A stretch of DNA of 46,015 nt from Erythrobacter sp. HI0063. GTDB taxonomy: Bacteria; Pseudomonadota; Alphaproteobacteria; Sphingomonadales; Sphingomonadaceae. The stretch is taken from positions 1-46,015 of the forward strand of contig NZ_LWFF01000288.1 of NCBI RefSeq assembly GCF_001635685.1. Direction: 5' to 3'. The position numbers and the translations under genes were made by a program. Under the pieces are notes generated by a model that did no database searches, was not told the DNA's origin, and saw only the letters and a program-made list of their open reading frames with translations. Of the stretch, positions 19,980 through 28,006 are shown one piece after another; position 1 is the stretch's first letter; each line of letters starts with the position of its first letter.

Positions 19980-20390
19980 CCGCTTCCGCCCCCAAATACG
20001 CTCAGGTAAAAATCACCATCTCCACTCGGCACACCTTCCCCGCCGCCGAAAGCACCCACGAGCTTGCAGCGTGCCCCGAGCCGGAGGGCGCGAGACGGAT
20101 TCGGTCTGTCCGATGTGTCACAGGGAATACAGCGGGAGCGCGGGGGATGGAAGGGAAAAGTAGGGGATTTTTGGGGATTTACCGATAAACAACTGTTTTT
20201 GTGTATCTTTCTCTCGGCGCCATCGTAAACGCATTCTTACTTTCGATGCTTCGGTAATCCGCCACCGATCGGCGCGAAAATGCTCGAAATCTGCGGATTT
20301 CGGCCACTCTCGCGGGCCATTCACGAGGAAAATGTCTGGAGCGGCGGGAGCCCCCAACCGGCCTCTCCCGCGATTTCCCCGAACCGGGAG
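19980..20390 (-). promoter_or_regulatory. Non-coding region carrying the mraZ/dcw promoter
   Basis: This 411-nt gap separates the GldG-like gene from mraZ and is the only long gene-free stretch in the left half of the window. It is locally AT-richer around 20160-20260. A weak minus-strand promoter candidate is TTTACG (about 20230) followed 16 nt later by GATACA, not close to consensus. A phased GGGA array occupies 20123-20177. A 79-codon open frame here has no family features and is not called. Confidence 0.6.
20123..20177 (+). promoter_or_regulatory. Six helically phased GGGA motifs, candidate MraZ operator
   Basis: On the plus strand GGGA starts at 20123, 20134, 20144, 20153, 20164 and 20174, giving spacings of 11, 10, 9, 11 and 10 nt. 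The two right-hand copies extend to GGGGATTT with an exact 10-nt period. MraZ of E. coli is known to bind TGGG-type direct repeats separated by 5 nt (a 10-nt period) upstream of mraZ, so an oligomeric MraZ ring on one face of the helix is a natural reading. Only the last copy has the full TGGGG form, so this is a candidate. Confidence 0.5.
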
Positions 20391-21233
20391 TCAGGTGCCG
20401 AAGGCGTCGTTCAGGATGCCGTCCAGGGCCGCGTCGCGCCGATCCTCGCCGGAGTGGTCCTCGCCGGAGTGGTCCTCGGCTTCCCCGCCGTCGTCATGCG
20501 GCTCGCTCTCATCGAGCACGGCGGCATCGGCGACGAGCAGCGCGCGTCCCTGGCCGATCGTGCAACGCGCCATCAGGCGGCTCTGCGACAGGGTACAATC
20601 GGCCTCGCCGCCCTCCTCGCGCAGCCGGAACGTGCCGGCGATCCGCACCGGAACAGTGAGCCCGAACGCGTCGACCAGTCGCTCGCCCTCGTCCTGGCCC
20701 GAGTCGAATTCTAGCTCCAGCCCCCAGCGCGCAAGGATCGGAGAGAGCAGCGCCACATCGTGCGGGCGTCTCGGGTCTCCCAGCCGGTATTCGGAATGGC
20801 GCGTCAGCATGGGATCGGCGAACACGATCACCTGCCCCCCACTCCGCACCCAATCGTCGAGAGCGACGTTTTCCTCTGCCGAAAGCGCCCGCGGCTGAGC
20901 CAGGATCAGGCGGCTGAGCGGCGCGAGCGTTTCGGGAGTCAGCACGTCAAGCGGTTCGAGCGCATAATCGCGCTCCAGCGCACTGCGCACCCAGTTCATT
21001 TGCTGTCCGTCATCAAGGAGATCGGAAAACTCGACCGCCTCGTTCCAGTAGATCGGCAGCGTGGACATCAGGCCGAGGCGAGGCTGAGCCGCCTGTTCGC
21101 CCACCTGTTCCACCGCAGGAGCGGAATCTGCGCTGGGCGAGCAGGACACGCACGCCAGCAGGCAAGCGACGAGCGCCGTGGTCGCTCCCGGCGAGCAAGC
21201 GCGTTTATTGCGGCGGGCTATTTTCGCCTCCAC
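20391..21233 (-). CDS. GldG/DUF4350-like putative lipoprotein
   Basis: The start is taken as GTG at 21233: VEAKIARRNKRACSPGATTA, giving a basic n-region and hydrophobic core ending at Cys (LLAC or CVSC), so it is probably a lipoprotein of about 280 residues. The body reads LGLMSTLPIYWNEAVEFSD, then ILAQPRALSAEENVALDDWV and GGQVIVFADPMLTRHSEY. This resembles the soluble domain of GldG/ABC_transp_aux or DUF4350 proteins, which are normally paired with ABC transporter subunits. None is present here. The C-terminus is acidic with a duplicated SGEDH. It overlaps the upstream small gene by 29 nt. The start is uncertain, as the ribosome binding site is weak. Confidence 0.65.
   Translation of the reverse strand: MEAKIARRNKRACSPGATTALVACLLACVSCSPSADSAPAVEQVGEQAAQPRLGLMSTLPIYWNEAVEFSDLLDDGQQMNWVRSALERDYALEPLDVLTPETLAPLSRLILAQPRALSAEENVALDDWVRSGGQVIVFADPMLTRHSEYRLGDPRRPHDVALLSPILARWGLELEFDSGQDEGERLVDAFGLTVPVRIAGTFRLREEGGEADCTLSQSRLMARCTIGQGRALLVADAAVLDESEPHDDGGEAEDHSGEDHSGEDRRDAALDGILNDAFGT
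20443..20478. repeat. 15-nt tandem repeat in the GldG-like gene
   Basis: The unit tcctcgccggagtgg occurs twice in a row (20443-20457, 20458-20472) followed by a partial third copy (tcctcg). On the minus strand it encodes a duplicated SGEDH near the protein's C-terminus. Exact repeats like this can expand or contract by slippage without breaking the frame. Confidence 0.85.
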
Positions 21234-21621
21234 CCTGTTCGGGCAGGATGGGCGCTTCCCCGCCCGCTGGCGTTTCCGGCACCGGGTTGGCCGGCAGGTC
21301 GGGAACGACCCCGGCATCGATCAGCGGATCGGAGCGCGTCGGTGTGGCGCTGGGCTGGTTGGTGGCGACCGCTTCGGGAACCGCCGTCCGCTCGGTTTCG
21401 TCGGCACGGGTTTCGATAAGATCGATCAGGCCGATCAACAGGAGCGTGCCCGCAAGTCCGGCGATTCCGACTTGGAGCCGCTGGGTCGTTTGCGCGCGCG
21501 TTCCGCCCAGCGGCACGGATGGCGCATCGCCCGAAAGGCCGGTGGCGGCGTCGACCGTACGGGCCTTGCGCCGGGGATCGAACAAGCGAGCCATGAAGCC
21601 AGATAGGGCGCGCAGGCGCAT
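21205..21621 (-). CDS. Small single-pass membrane protein of unknown function
   Basis: I do not recognise this family. The 138-residue product has a basic N-terminal tail (FDPRRKART), one membrane segment near residues 50-67 (VGIAGLAGTLLLIGLIDLI) and a Pro-, Thr- and Ala-rich tail outside, ending GGGENSPPQ. An alternative start is the ATG at 21594 (MARLFDPRRKART). It lies 39 nt downstream of the cysteine synthase-like gene and overlaps the GldG-like gene by 29 nt, so these two are probably cotranscribed and may act together at the inner membrane. Composition matches its neighbours. Confidence 0.65.
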   Translation of the reverse strand: MRLRALSGFMARLFDPRRKARTVDAATGLSGDAPSVPLGGTRAQTTQRLQVGIAGLAGTLLLIGLIDLIETRADETERTAVPEAVATNQPSATPTRSDPLIDAGVVPDLPANPVPETPAGGEAPILPEQGGGENSPPQ

Positions 21622-21660
21622 CGGGTCAATCGCCTTCGCGCCACGCCCTCAACCGCCGTA

Positions 21661-22689
21661 TCAGGCGGCAGGTTCGAGCCAGTCGAACACCGGCAGGTCT
21701 TTCGCGCGCAGCCATTCGGGATTGTAGAGAGTGGAGAGATAGCGGAAGCCTGTGTCGCACAGGATCGTCGCCACGCGCGGATTTTCGCGGCCCTGTTCCT
21801 TCAGATGCCGTCCCAGCGCAATCGCGCCCGCAACATTGATCCCGCTCGACAGGCCGAGGCACAGCCCCTCTTCGCGCAGCAGGCGGCGGACCCATTCGAG
21901 CCCCTCTTCGTCCGAAATCCGGAACTGCGTATCGATCGGTGCGCCTTCGAGATTGCCGGTGATGCGCCCCTGCCCGATCCCTTCCGCGACCGAGGAGCCT
22001 TCCGACTTCAGCTCGCCATGCGCGTAGTAATCGTAGAGCGCAGCGCCGTGCGGATCGGTCAGCGCGATCGCTACGGTCTCGTCGAATTCCTTGAGGCCCA
22101 TGCCGACGCCCGCGATCGTGCCGCCAGTGCCCGCAGCGCAGGTGAAACCGTCGATCCGGCCTTCCAACTGCTCCCACAATTCCTTTGCGGTGCCTTCGAT
22201 ATGCGCCTTGCGGTTGGCGGTATTGTCGAACTGATTGGCCCAGATCGCACCCTCGGTCTCTTCGGCGAGGCGGCGACTCGTGTGGACGAAATGGTTGGCA
22301 TCGGAATATTTGGTCGGCGGAACGGTGACCAGCTCGGCGCCCAAAGCGCGCAGCGTGTCCATCTTTTCCTTGGACTGGTTGTCCGGCATCACGATGATCG
22401 TGCGGTAGCCCAGCGCATTGGCAACCAGCGCGATGCCGATCCCGGTATTGCCCGCCGTCCCTTCCACGACCGTTCCGCCGGGCTTCAATTCGCCCCGCGC
22501 CTCGGCATCGCGGATGATGTAGAGCGCGGCGCGATCCTTTACGCTCGCGCCCGGATTGGCGAATTCGCACTTGCCGAAAATATCGCATCCGGCAGCCTCG
22601 CTCGGCCCGGCGAGGCGGACGAGCGGCGTGTTGCCGATCAGGTCGAGCGTATCGGCGCGCCTATTGGCGCTAAGGGGTATGGCAGTCAT
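21661..22689 (-). CDS. cysK: Cysteine synthase A family PLP enzyme
   Basis: A fold-type II PLP enzyme, probably making L-cysteine from O-acetylserine and sulfide. The 342-residue product has DLIGNTPLVRLAGPSEAAGC near the N-terminus, the PLP lysine K51 in NPGASVKDRAA, the phosphate-contacting EGTAGNTGIGIAL (the usual TSGNTG has Ala for Ser), and AAGTGGTIAGVG. These match CysK and related CysK2-like proteins; the TAGNTG and longer C-terminus suggest a divergent subgroup, so the exact sulfur donor is uncertain. It lies 82 nt downstream of the ferredoxin on the same strand. Confidence 0.88.
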   Translation of the reverse strand: MTAIPLSANRRADTLDLIGNTPLVRLAGPSEAAGCDIFGKCEFANPGASVKDRAALYIIRDAEARGELKPGGTVVEGTAGNTGIGIALVANALGYRTIIVMPDNQSKEKMDTLRALGAELVTVPPTKYSDANHFVHTSRRLAEETEGAIWANQFDNTANRKAHIEGTAKELWEQLEGRIDGFTCAAGTGGTIAGVGMGLKEFDETVAIALTDPHGAALYDYYAHGELKSEGSSVAEGIGQGRITGNLEGAPIDTQFRISDEEGLEWVRRLLREEGLCLGLSSGINVAGAIALGRHLKEQGRENPRVATILCDTGFRYLSTLYNPEWLRAKDLPVFDWLEPAA

Positions 22690-22759
22690 GCCGAAGAGGT
22701 AAGCAGTCGCTCCGGCGGTCGCAAACTAGATGCGCTTGCAGGCCGCAAAGCGATCCGAA

Positions 22760-22780
22760 ATCAGTCTTCCATCAGTCTTC
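22760..22780. repeat. 10-nt direct repeat across the ferredoxin stop codon
   Basis: ATCAGTCTTC occurs at 22760-22769 and again at 22771-22780, one base apart. The second copy contains the ferredoxin stop codon on the minus strand, so the last codons plus stop appear to be tandemly duplicated into the spacer. Probably an old slippage event. Confidence 0.7.
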
Positions 22781-23089
22781 GGGCGCGATGGTCACTTTCA
22801 ACCCGTCCAAGTCGCCTGTGAAGGGGATCTGGCAGCCAAGCCGCGAATTGGCATCGCGATGGTCGGAGGATTCGAGCAGATCGTCCTCGTCCTCGCTCAT
22901 CGCAGGCAGCTTGTCCTGAAAGGAAGGATCGATGTGGACGTGACAGGTCGCGCAGGAGCAGCAACCGCCGCACAGCGCCAGCAATTCGTCGAAGCCGTTG
23001 TCGCGGATCGCCTCCATGACGGTCAGCCCGTCCGCGACGTCGATCTCGGATGTTTCACCTTCGCGGGTGGTTACGATCAGCTTGGGCAT
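22772..23089 (-). CDS. fdx: Adrenodoxin-type 2Fe-2S ferredoxin
   Basis: A small electron carrier of 105 residues starting [20 protein letters not shown]. The cluster ligands follow the vertebrate/adrenodoxin spacing: C40-x5-C46-x2-C49 ([15 protein letters not shown]) with the fourth Cys at 86 (SRLGCQIPF). C43 and C44 are additional cysteines inside the loop. [10 protein letters not shown] is the acidic partner-binding region usual for ferredoxins that serve P450 or Fe-S assembly. It is not next to isc or P450 genes, so the partner is unknown. Divergent from the glycosylase gene with 86 nt between starts. Confidence 0.93.
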   Translation of the reverse strand: MPKLIVTTREGETSEIDVADGLTVMEAIRDNGFDELLALCGGCCSCATCHVHIDPSFQDKLPAMSEDEDDLLESSDHRDANSRLGCQIPFTGDLDGLKVTIAPED

Positions 23090-23175
23090 TGTCGCGGCCT
23101 CGTTCCTGTGGTTTGCCAGTCGCCGCGCTGCTACGGGGCGAGCGCAGTTTTGGCAAGGAGCGGCAGCACGCCGGC

Positions 23176-23793
23176 ATGGGACTGACCGCAGAGCAATTAA
23201 GGGACGGGATCGACGCGGTTGCGGCAAAGGAGCCGCGCGTGGCCGATGCGCTTGCCAGAACCGGCTATCCCGAACCGCGCCTGCGCGATACCGGGTACAA
23301 GACCCTGCTGCGCACCATCGTCGGCCAGCAGGTCTCGGTCGCCGCAGCGGCATCGGTGTGGACCAAACTGGAGGCCGAATTGGGCGAAGATTTCACCCCC
23401 GCCTGCCTACTCGAACGCGATTTCGAAACCTTGCGCGCCTGCGGCCTGTCGCGCCAGAAACAGGGCTATGCCCGCTCGCTATGCGAATTGGTCGCGGACG
23501 GAGAGCTCGATCTGGAGAGCCTGCCCGGCGACGACGAGGCGGCGATCGCGGACCTGACCAGGATCAAGGGGATCGGGCGCTGGTCCGCGGAAATCTACCT
23601 GCTGTTCGCCGAAGGGCGCCCCGATATCTGGCCGGCGGGCGATCTCGCCGTCCAAGCAGGGCTCGGCAAACTGCTCGACCTGAAAGAACGCCCGAGCGAG
23701 AAAGAAACCCGCGCGCTGGCCGAGCATTGGCGTCCGCATCGCGGCGCGATGGCCATCTTCACCTGGCATATCTACAACAATCCGGCGCTTTGA
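23176..23793 (+). CDS. DNA-3-methyladenine glycosylase II, HhH-GPD (AlkA-type)
   Basis: A base-excision repair enzyme removing alkylated purines. The 205-residue product starts [20 protein letters not shown]. It has the conserved [16 protein letters not shown] near residue 45, the helix-hairpin-helix [14 protein letters not shown] at about 127-140, and the catalytic aspartate D156 in WPAGDLAVQ. It lacks the N-terminal AlkA domain and any Cys cluster, so it is of the short AlkA/Mag type. The longer upstream frame is arginine-rich and overlaps the divergent ferredoxin, so this ATG is preferred. Confidence 0.93.
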   Translation: MGLTAEQLRDGIDAVAAKEPRVADALARTGYPEPRLRDTGYKTLLRTIVGQQVSVAAAASVWTKLEAELGEDFTPACLLERDFETLRACGLSRQKQGYARSLCELVADGELDLESLPGDDEAAIADLTRIKGIGRWSAEIYLLFAEGRPDIWPAGDLAVQAGLGKLLDLKERPSEKETRALAEHWRPHRGAMAIFTWHIYNNPAL

Positions 23794-23828
23794 GCCGACG
23801 CTTCGAGACGATTAGGGAGAGACACGAC

Positions 23829-24632
23829 ATGGCGGACCGCAAGGCTATTTTCATCAGCGGCGGAGGCTCGGGCATCGGGCGGGCGATCGCGATCCGCTTC
23901 GGGCGCGAGGGCTGGTTCGTGGGCCTCGGCGATATCGACGCGCATGGCATGGCGGTGACCGAGGATTTCCTCCCCGGCGGCTATTCCTACACTCACAAGC
24001 TCGACGTCCGCGATCGCGCAGCATGGGACGAAGCGCTGAGCGGCTTCGCCATGGCGGCGGGCGGCCGGATCGACGTGGTGGTCAACAATGCCGGTATCCC
24101 GCTGGGCGGCACGCTGATGGAAAACTCCACCGACGAGATCGAACGCTGCCTCGACATCAATCTCAAGGGTGTCCTGTTCGGCGCGCAGGCGGCGTACGAG
24201 CATTTGAAGAAGACCGCGCCGGGATCGTGCCTGCTCAACACTGCCAGCGCGGCGGGCATTTACGGGACGCCGGGGGCCAGCGTCTATTCCGCCACGAAAT
24301 TCGGCGTGCGCGGGATCACCGAAAGCCTCGACGGAGAATGGGCCGATGACGGGATCGCGGTGCGCTCGCTCTGCCCCAGCTTCATCGACACGCCTCTGCT
24401 CGACAAGAATCCCAATGCCGGATCCAATCAGGACATCCGCCAGCGCGTGACCGATGCCGGGCTGGAAATCACTCCGGTTCAGGATGTCGCGGATGCCGCG
24501 TGGGACGCTGTGCATGGCGACAAACTGCACACGCTGGTGGGCAAGACCGCCAAGCGGCTGGGCTTTTTCAGCCGCTGGATGCCGGGCGTGGTCCGCAAGC
24601 AGACCCGCTCCAGCGCCCGCGGCCTGGGATAG
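23829..24632 (+). CDS. Short-chain dehydrogenase/reductase
   Basis: A NAD(P)-dependent oxidoreductase of the classical SDR family, 267 residues. The cofactor loop ISGGGSGIGRAIAIRFG is at the N-terminus, then DVVVNNAGIPLGG, and the catalytic Tyr-Lys in ASVYSATKFGVRG. GDIDAHGM after the second strand has Asp in the position that usually prefers NAD. The substrate is not predictable from sequence. The ATG at 23829 is preceded by AGGGAGAG and lies 35 nt after the glycosylase stop. It converges with phhB, eight nt apart. Confidence 0.92.
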   Translation: MADRKAIFISGGGSGIGRAIAIRFGREGWFVGLGDIDAHGMAVTEDFLPGGYSYTHKLDVRDRAAWDEALSGFAMAAGGRIDVVVNNAGIPLGGTLMENSTDEIERCLDINLKGVLFGAQAAYEHLKKTAPGSCLLNTASAAGIYGTPGASVYSATKFGVRGITESLDGEWADDGIAVRSLCPSFIDTPLLDKNPNAGSNQDIRQRVTDAGLEITPVQDVADAAWDAVHGDKLHTLVGKTAKRLGFFSRWMPGVVRKQTRSSARGLG

Positions 24633-24640
24633 GGTCTCGG

Positions 24641-24931
24641 TTAGAGAAGCGCGCCGATCGCCTTGGCCATCTTCATATCCTTCAGGGACAATCCGCCCGC
24701 GTCATGCGTGGTCAGCGTGACGTCCACCTTATTGTAGACGTTGAACCATTCGGGGTGATGATCGCGTTTTTCCGCAATCAGCGCCACGCGCGCCATGAAG
24801 GCGAAGGCTTCGGAGAAATCGGCGAATTCGAAGCTTCGCTCGATCGCCTTGCCCTCTCGCGAGAGCGACCATTCGGGCAGTGCGCGCATCCAGCTGTCGC
24901 GTTCTTCCTGGCTCAATTCCTCGACCGGCAT
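24641..24931 (-). CDS. phhB: Pterin-4a-carbinolamine dehydratase
   Basis: This enzyme recycles the 4a-hydroxy-tetrahydropterin made by phenylalanine hydroxylase. The 96-residue product carries the family core [20 protein letters not shown] followed by [12 protein letters not shown], with the catalytic His pair. The start ATG at 24931 ([14 protein letters not shown]) has GGAG nine nt upstream; a longer frame has no such site. Size matches the family. No phenylalanine hydroxylase is nearby. Its start faces ccmA with 52 nt between. Confidence 0.95.
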   Translation of the reverse strand: MPVEELSQEERDSWMRALPEWSLSREGKAIERSFEFADFSEAFAFMARVALIAEKRDHHPEWFNVYNKVDVTLTTHDAGGLSLKDMKMAKAIGALL

Positions 24932-24983
24932 GATATGCTCCTGCGCTTGTGGGGTGCCCGCCTTTTGCCTATCGCTGGCCCCC

Positions 24984-25604
24984 ATGCAAGGGGCGGGTCT
25001 CACGGCGCGGGAGCTTTATTGCCGCAGGGGCGACCGGCCGCTGTTCGGCGGTCTCGATCTGACGCTGGAGCGCGGCGAGGCGCTGCACCTGACCGGGCCG
25101 AACGGGATCGGAAAGTCGAGCCTGATCCAAATTCTCGCCGGACTGCGCAAACCGTCCGATTTTCTGGCGGCAAAAGGCGAGGGTTTTTCGCGCGGATTCG
25201 TCGATTGGTCGGGCTCTGTCGCCCTGCTCGACGGGCGACTGGCGCTGGACGAGGCAGTCACCTTAGACAGGGCGCTCGCCTTCTGGACCGCGCTCGACGG
25301 TTCGGAAAAGCTGACCAGCAAGCATGCCGAAACGCTTGGCATCGAAGCGCTGATGGACGTGCCGGTGCGCTATCTTTCGACCGGGCAGAGGAAACGCGCC
25401 GGCCTCGTGCGCCTGCTCGGCCAGCAAGCCGATCACTGGCTGCTCGACGAGCCGCTGAACGGTCTCGACGCGGATAGCGTGATAGTGGTCGAGCAGCTGA
25501 TTGCCGATCATCGCGGAACTGGCGGTATCGCTATCGTCGCCTCCCACCAGCCGATTACAATGACCGACGCGACCGCTCTCGATCTGAGAGAGTATCCGTG
25601 GTGA
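24984..25604 (+). CDS. ccmA: Heme exporter ATP-binding protein CcmA
   Basis: The ATPase of the CcmABCD system that releases holo-CcmE during cytochrome c maturation. The 206-residue product has Walker [10 protein letters not shown] (residues 38-46), the ABC signature [12 protein letters not shown], and Walker [13 protein letters not shown]. The start ATG at 24984 gives [20 protein letters not shown], aligned with CcmA N-termini; upstream reading lies in the phhB shadow. The stop overlaps the ccmB start region. ccmC onward is not in the window. Confidence 0.94.
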   Translation: MQGAGLTARELYCRRGDRPLFGGLDLTLERGEALHLTGPNGIGKSSLIQILAGLRKPSDFLAAKGEGFSRGFVDWSGSVALLDGRLALDEAVTLDRALAFWTALDGSEKLTSKHAETLGIEALMDVPVRYLSTGQRKRAGLVRLLGQQADHWLLDEPLNGLDADSVIVVEQLIADHRGTGGIAIVASHQPITMTDATALDLREYPW

Positions 25605-26254
25605 TCGGAACGCTCCTGCGCCGCGATCTCGCGACGCTGCTGCCCGGCGGGAGGCGTGGCGGTACGCTGCTGCCGCTCCTTTTCTTCCTCGCCGTGGCGA
25701 TGCTCTATCCCTTCGCGGCCGGGCCCGAGCCGCAAATGCTCGCCCGTACCGGCGGCGGCGTGATCTGGATCGCGGCGCTGCTGGCGGCGATCCTGCCGCT
25801 GGAGCGGTTGATTGCCGCCGACTTGGAAGCAGGCATCTTCGATCAGCTATCGCTGCGCGGCATATCCGAGGAATGGGCGATGGCGAGCCGGCTCGTCGCG
25901 CACTGGCTGGCCTTCGGGCCGCTGCTGCTCCTCGCAACGCTCCCCGCCGCCACGCTTCTCGGCCTGTCGGGAGAAACGGTTCGCGTGCTGCTGCTGGGCC
26001 TGCTCGCCGGAACGCCCGGCCTAGCCGCGATCGGCCTCGCCATCGCGGCGCTTACCGCCGCCCTGCGCCAAGGCGCGGCTCTCGCCGGACTTATGGTGAT
26101 CCCGCTGGCGATCCCGATCCTGATCTTCGGTGCAGGCGCCCTGTCGCGCCCGGACACGGCGGGATTAGCCCTGACGGCCGCCATCAGCCTGGGCCTGTGT
26201 GCAGTGACGCCGTTCGTCGCCGGAGCGGCGATCAGAGCCGCACGCGAAGGCTGA
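25598..26254 (+). CDS. ccmB: Heme exporter membrane protein CcmB
   Basis: An integral membrane partner of CcmA with six hydrophobic segments. The 218-residue product begins (M)[17 protein letters not shown] and has the typical LAAILPLERLIAADLEAGI and LSLRGISEEWAMA. The start is GTG at 25598, with a second GTG directly after it at 25601; either overlaps the ccmA end. It converges with map with only nine nt between stops, leaving no room for a separate terminator. Confidence 0.93.
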   Translation: MVIGTLLRRDLATLLPGGRRGGTLLPLLFFLAVAMLYPFAAGPEPQMLARTGGGVIWIAALLAAILPLERLIAADLEAGIFDQLSLRGISEEWAMASRLVAHWLAFGPLLLLATLPAATLLGLSGETVRVLLLGLLAGTPGLAAIGLAIAALTAALRQGAALAGLMVIPLAIPILIFGAGALSRPDTAGLALTAAISLGLCAVTPFVAGAAIRAAREG

Positions 26255-26263
26255 TCGCGCCGT

Positions 26264-27088
26264 TCAGTAAGGTGGCTTGTCGAGGCCCTTCGGGCTGCCG
26301 GTGAAGATCTCGTTCCCGGTCTCGGTGATGCCGATCGAATGTTCGAACTGGGCGCTCAACGATTTATCACGCGTCACGGCGGTCCAGCCGTCGTTCAACA
26401 CCTTGGCATGCGGGCGGCCGCCATTGATCATCGGTTCGATGGTGAAGAACATGCCCGGCTTCAGCAGCGGCCCAGTCCCGGCCTTGGCCGCGTGAATCAC
26501 TTCGGGTGCATCGTGGAACAGGCGGCCCAGCCCGTGGCCGCAGAATTCGCGCACCACGCCATAGCGATACTGGCGGGCATGGGCTTCGATCGCGGCGCCG
26601 ATATCGCCGACGCGCGCGCCCGGCTGCGCGGCCTCGATGCCGAGCATCAGGCATTCGTACGTCACTTCGACCAGCCGCTTCGCCTTGAGCGAAGGCTCCC
26701 CTGCAAAGAACATCCGGCTGGTATCGCCGTGCCAGCCGTCGAGCAGCGGGGTCACGTCAATATTGAGAATGTCCCCGTCCTTGAGCGGCTTTTCACCGGG
26801 GATCCCATGGCAGACGACGTGGTTGATCGAGATGCAGCTGCTATGCGTATAGCCGCGATAGCCGAGCGTTGCAGGCGCAGCGCCGCCATCCAGCATCAGC
26901 TCGCGGATCTTGTCGTCGATCGCGGCGGTGGTCACGCCCGGCTCTACCATCGGGGCGACTTCGTCGAGGATCTGCGCTGCCAGCCGTCCGGCGCGGCGCA
27001 TGCCTTCGAAACCCTCTTCGCCATGCAGCTTGATGGTGCCGTCGCGATAGACGGTCTCGCGCCCGTCGATTTCCTGATATTCTGTCAT
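26264..27088 (-). CDS. map: Methionine aminopeptidase (type I)
   Basis: This metalloprotease removes the initiator methionine. The 274-residue product has the His-containing THSSCISINHVVCHGIPG, the two metal aspartates in LNIDVTPLLDGWHGDTSR, the His in EFCGHGLGRLFHDAP, and Glu ligands in FTIEPMI and FEHSIGITETG. All five metal ligands are present. The ATG at 27088 (MTEYQEIDGRETVYRDGTIK) was chosen over a longer frame that runs into the lipoprotein gene. It lies 17 nt after that gene, with a weak ribosome binding site. Confidence 0.96.
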   Translation of the reverse strand: MTEYQEIDGRETVYRDGTIKLHGEEGFEGMRRAGRLAAQILDEVAPMVEPGVTTAAIDDKIRELMLDGGAAPATLGYRGYTHSSCISINHVVCHGIPGEKPLKDGDILNIDVTPLLDGWHGDTSRMFFAGEPSLKAKRLVEVTYECLMLGIEAAQPGARVGDIGAAIEAHARQYRYGVVREFCGHGLGRLFHDAPEVIHAAKAGTGPLLKPGMFFTIEPMINGGRPHAKVLNDGWTAVTRDKSLSAQFEHSIGITETGNEIFTGSPKGLDKPPY

Positions 27089-27105
27089 GGCGCGCGATGT
27101 AGCGA

Positions 27106-27960
27106 TCAATCGCCCGAAATGCGAGCTTGCTTCTGCGGAGCCCGGCTGAAGGCCTCGACATAGTCGGGATGGACCGCGTCGATGACGGCGGAATCGACCG
27201 GAAAGGTAAATTCGTACGATCCCTCGGCATAGGGCCCCGCGACGTAGGGGCCGATCAGAATGCCGATCCTGTCGAAAGTCTGCGTGTTGCTCGATCCCAG
27301 AAGCACCGTCACTTCGCGCGGTTCGGGACATGTGTTGAAGGCGTTGTCCGACTGCGGATCGACCGCTTCGCCGCGACGCGTGGCCCGTTCCGCGTCGAGA
27401 GCGTCGCAGAATCTACCCCACAACGCAGTCTTGAAAGCGGCGGCGCTGCGGAACAGGTCGAGCGGGGCGCGGGCGGTATCGGCGCGCTTGTCCCAGACCA
27501 GGCTGTCATACCCGTAATTGGGATGCGCCCCGCCGGTATAGGAATAGATCAAGGCCGAAAGGCTCAGCCAGTCGGTAATGTCGGCAACCGTCTCCCACTC
27601 CTTTTCCGCAGCGTGAGGGCGAAACTCCCACCCCTCCCCGCGCGCGGCTGCCTGATCCTCCGCCGCCATTGCCTGCGCTTCGCCAAGAGCGGTCTGCGCC
27701 TCGCTTTCGAACCGCGCCGCCAGCTTTGGAATGGCATTCGCCGCTGCCGGCCAGGTGTGCGAAAATTCGGCCCGCTCGTTCTGGAGCTCGACCGCGCCGG
27801 GCTCGGCATCGGTATCATTCGCGGCATCGGCGACCGGTCGATCCGTCGTTGAGCCTGCGCCCTCTTCCAGGCCCACTTTGGCCTCGTATTCCTGCGCTTC
27901 GCTGCAGGCACCGCTCGCCAGCACACTCGACAGCAGCAAGGGAATCAGGAACAGGCGCAT
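27106..27960 (-). CDS. Putative lipoprotein with DUF4163/RsiV-like domain
   Basis: A 284-residue exported protein starting MRLFLIPLLLSSVLASGACS; Cys19 may be the lipidation site although the lipobox (SGAC) is imperfect. The middle holds LSALIYSYTGGAHPNYGYDS, matching the DUF3298/RsiV-type motif YTGGAHG that precedes a LDLF segment, here as APLDLFRSAAAF. RsiV of Bacillus binds lysozyme, but family members in proteobacteria are uncharacterised. The C-terminal part (IGPYVAGPYAEGSYEFTFPV) is also typical of the family. It is divergent from the aminopeptidase and precedes map. Confidence 0.85.
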   Translation of the reverse strand: MRLFLIPLLLSSVLASGACSEAQEYEAKVGLEEGAGSTTDRPVADAANDTDAEPGAVELQNERAEFSHTWPAAANAIPKLAARFESEAQTALGEAQAMAAEDQAAARGEGWEFRPHAAEKEWETVADITDWLSLSALIYSYTGGAHPNYGYDSLVWDKRADTARAPLDLFRSAAAFKTALWGRFCDALDAERATRRGEAVDPQSDNAFNTCPEPREVTVLLGSSNTQTFDRIGILIGPYVAGPYAEGSYEFTFPVDSAVIDAVHPDYVEAFSRAPQKQARISGD

Positions 27961-28006
27961 CGGGGGTGGGTTTCCTGTGCGAAGATTGACGTGAGGGAAT
28001 AGAAGT

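Noticed and set aside
20118-20357. 79-codon minus-strand open frame in the mraZ upstream region
   Set aside because: No family features or good ribosome binding site, and it lies over the phased GGGA array and the AT-richer promoter region.
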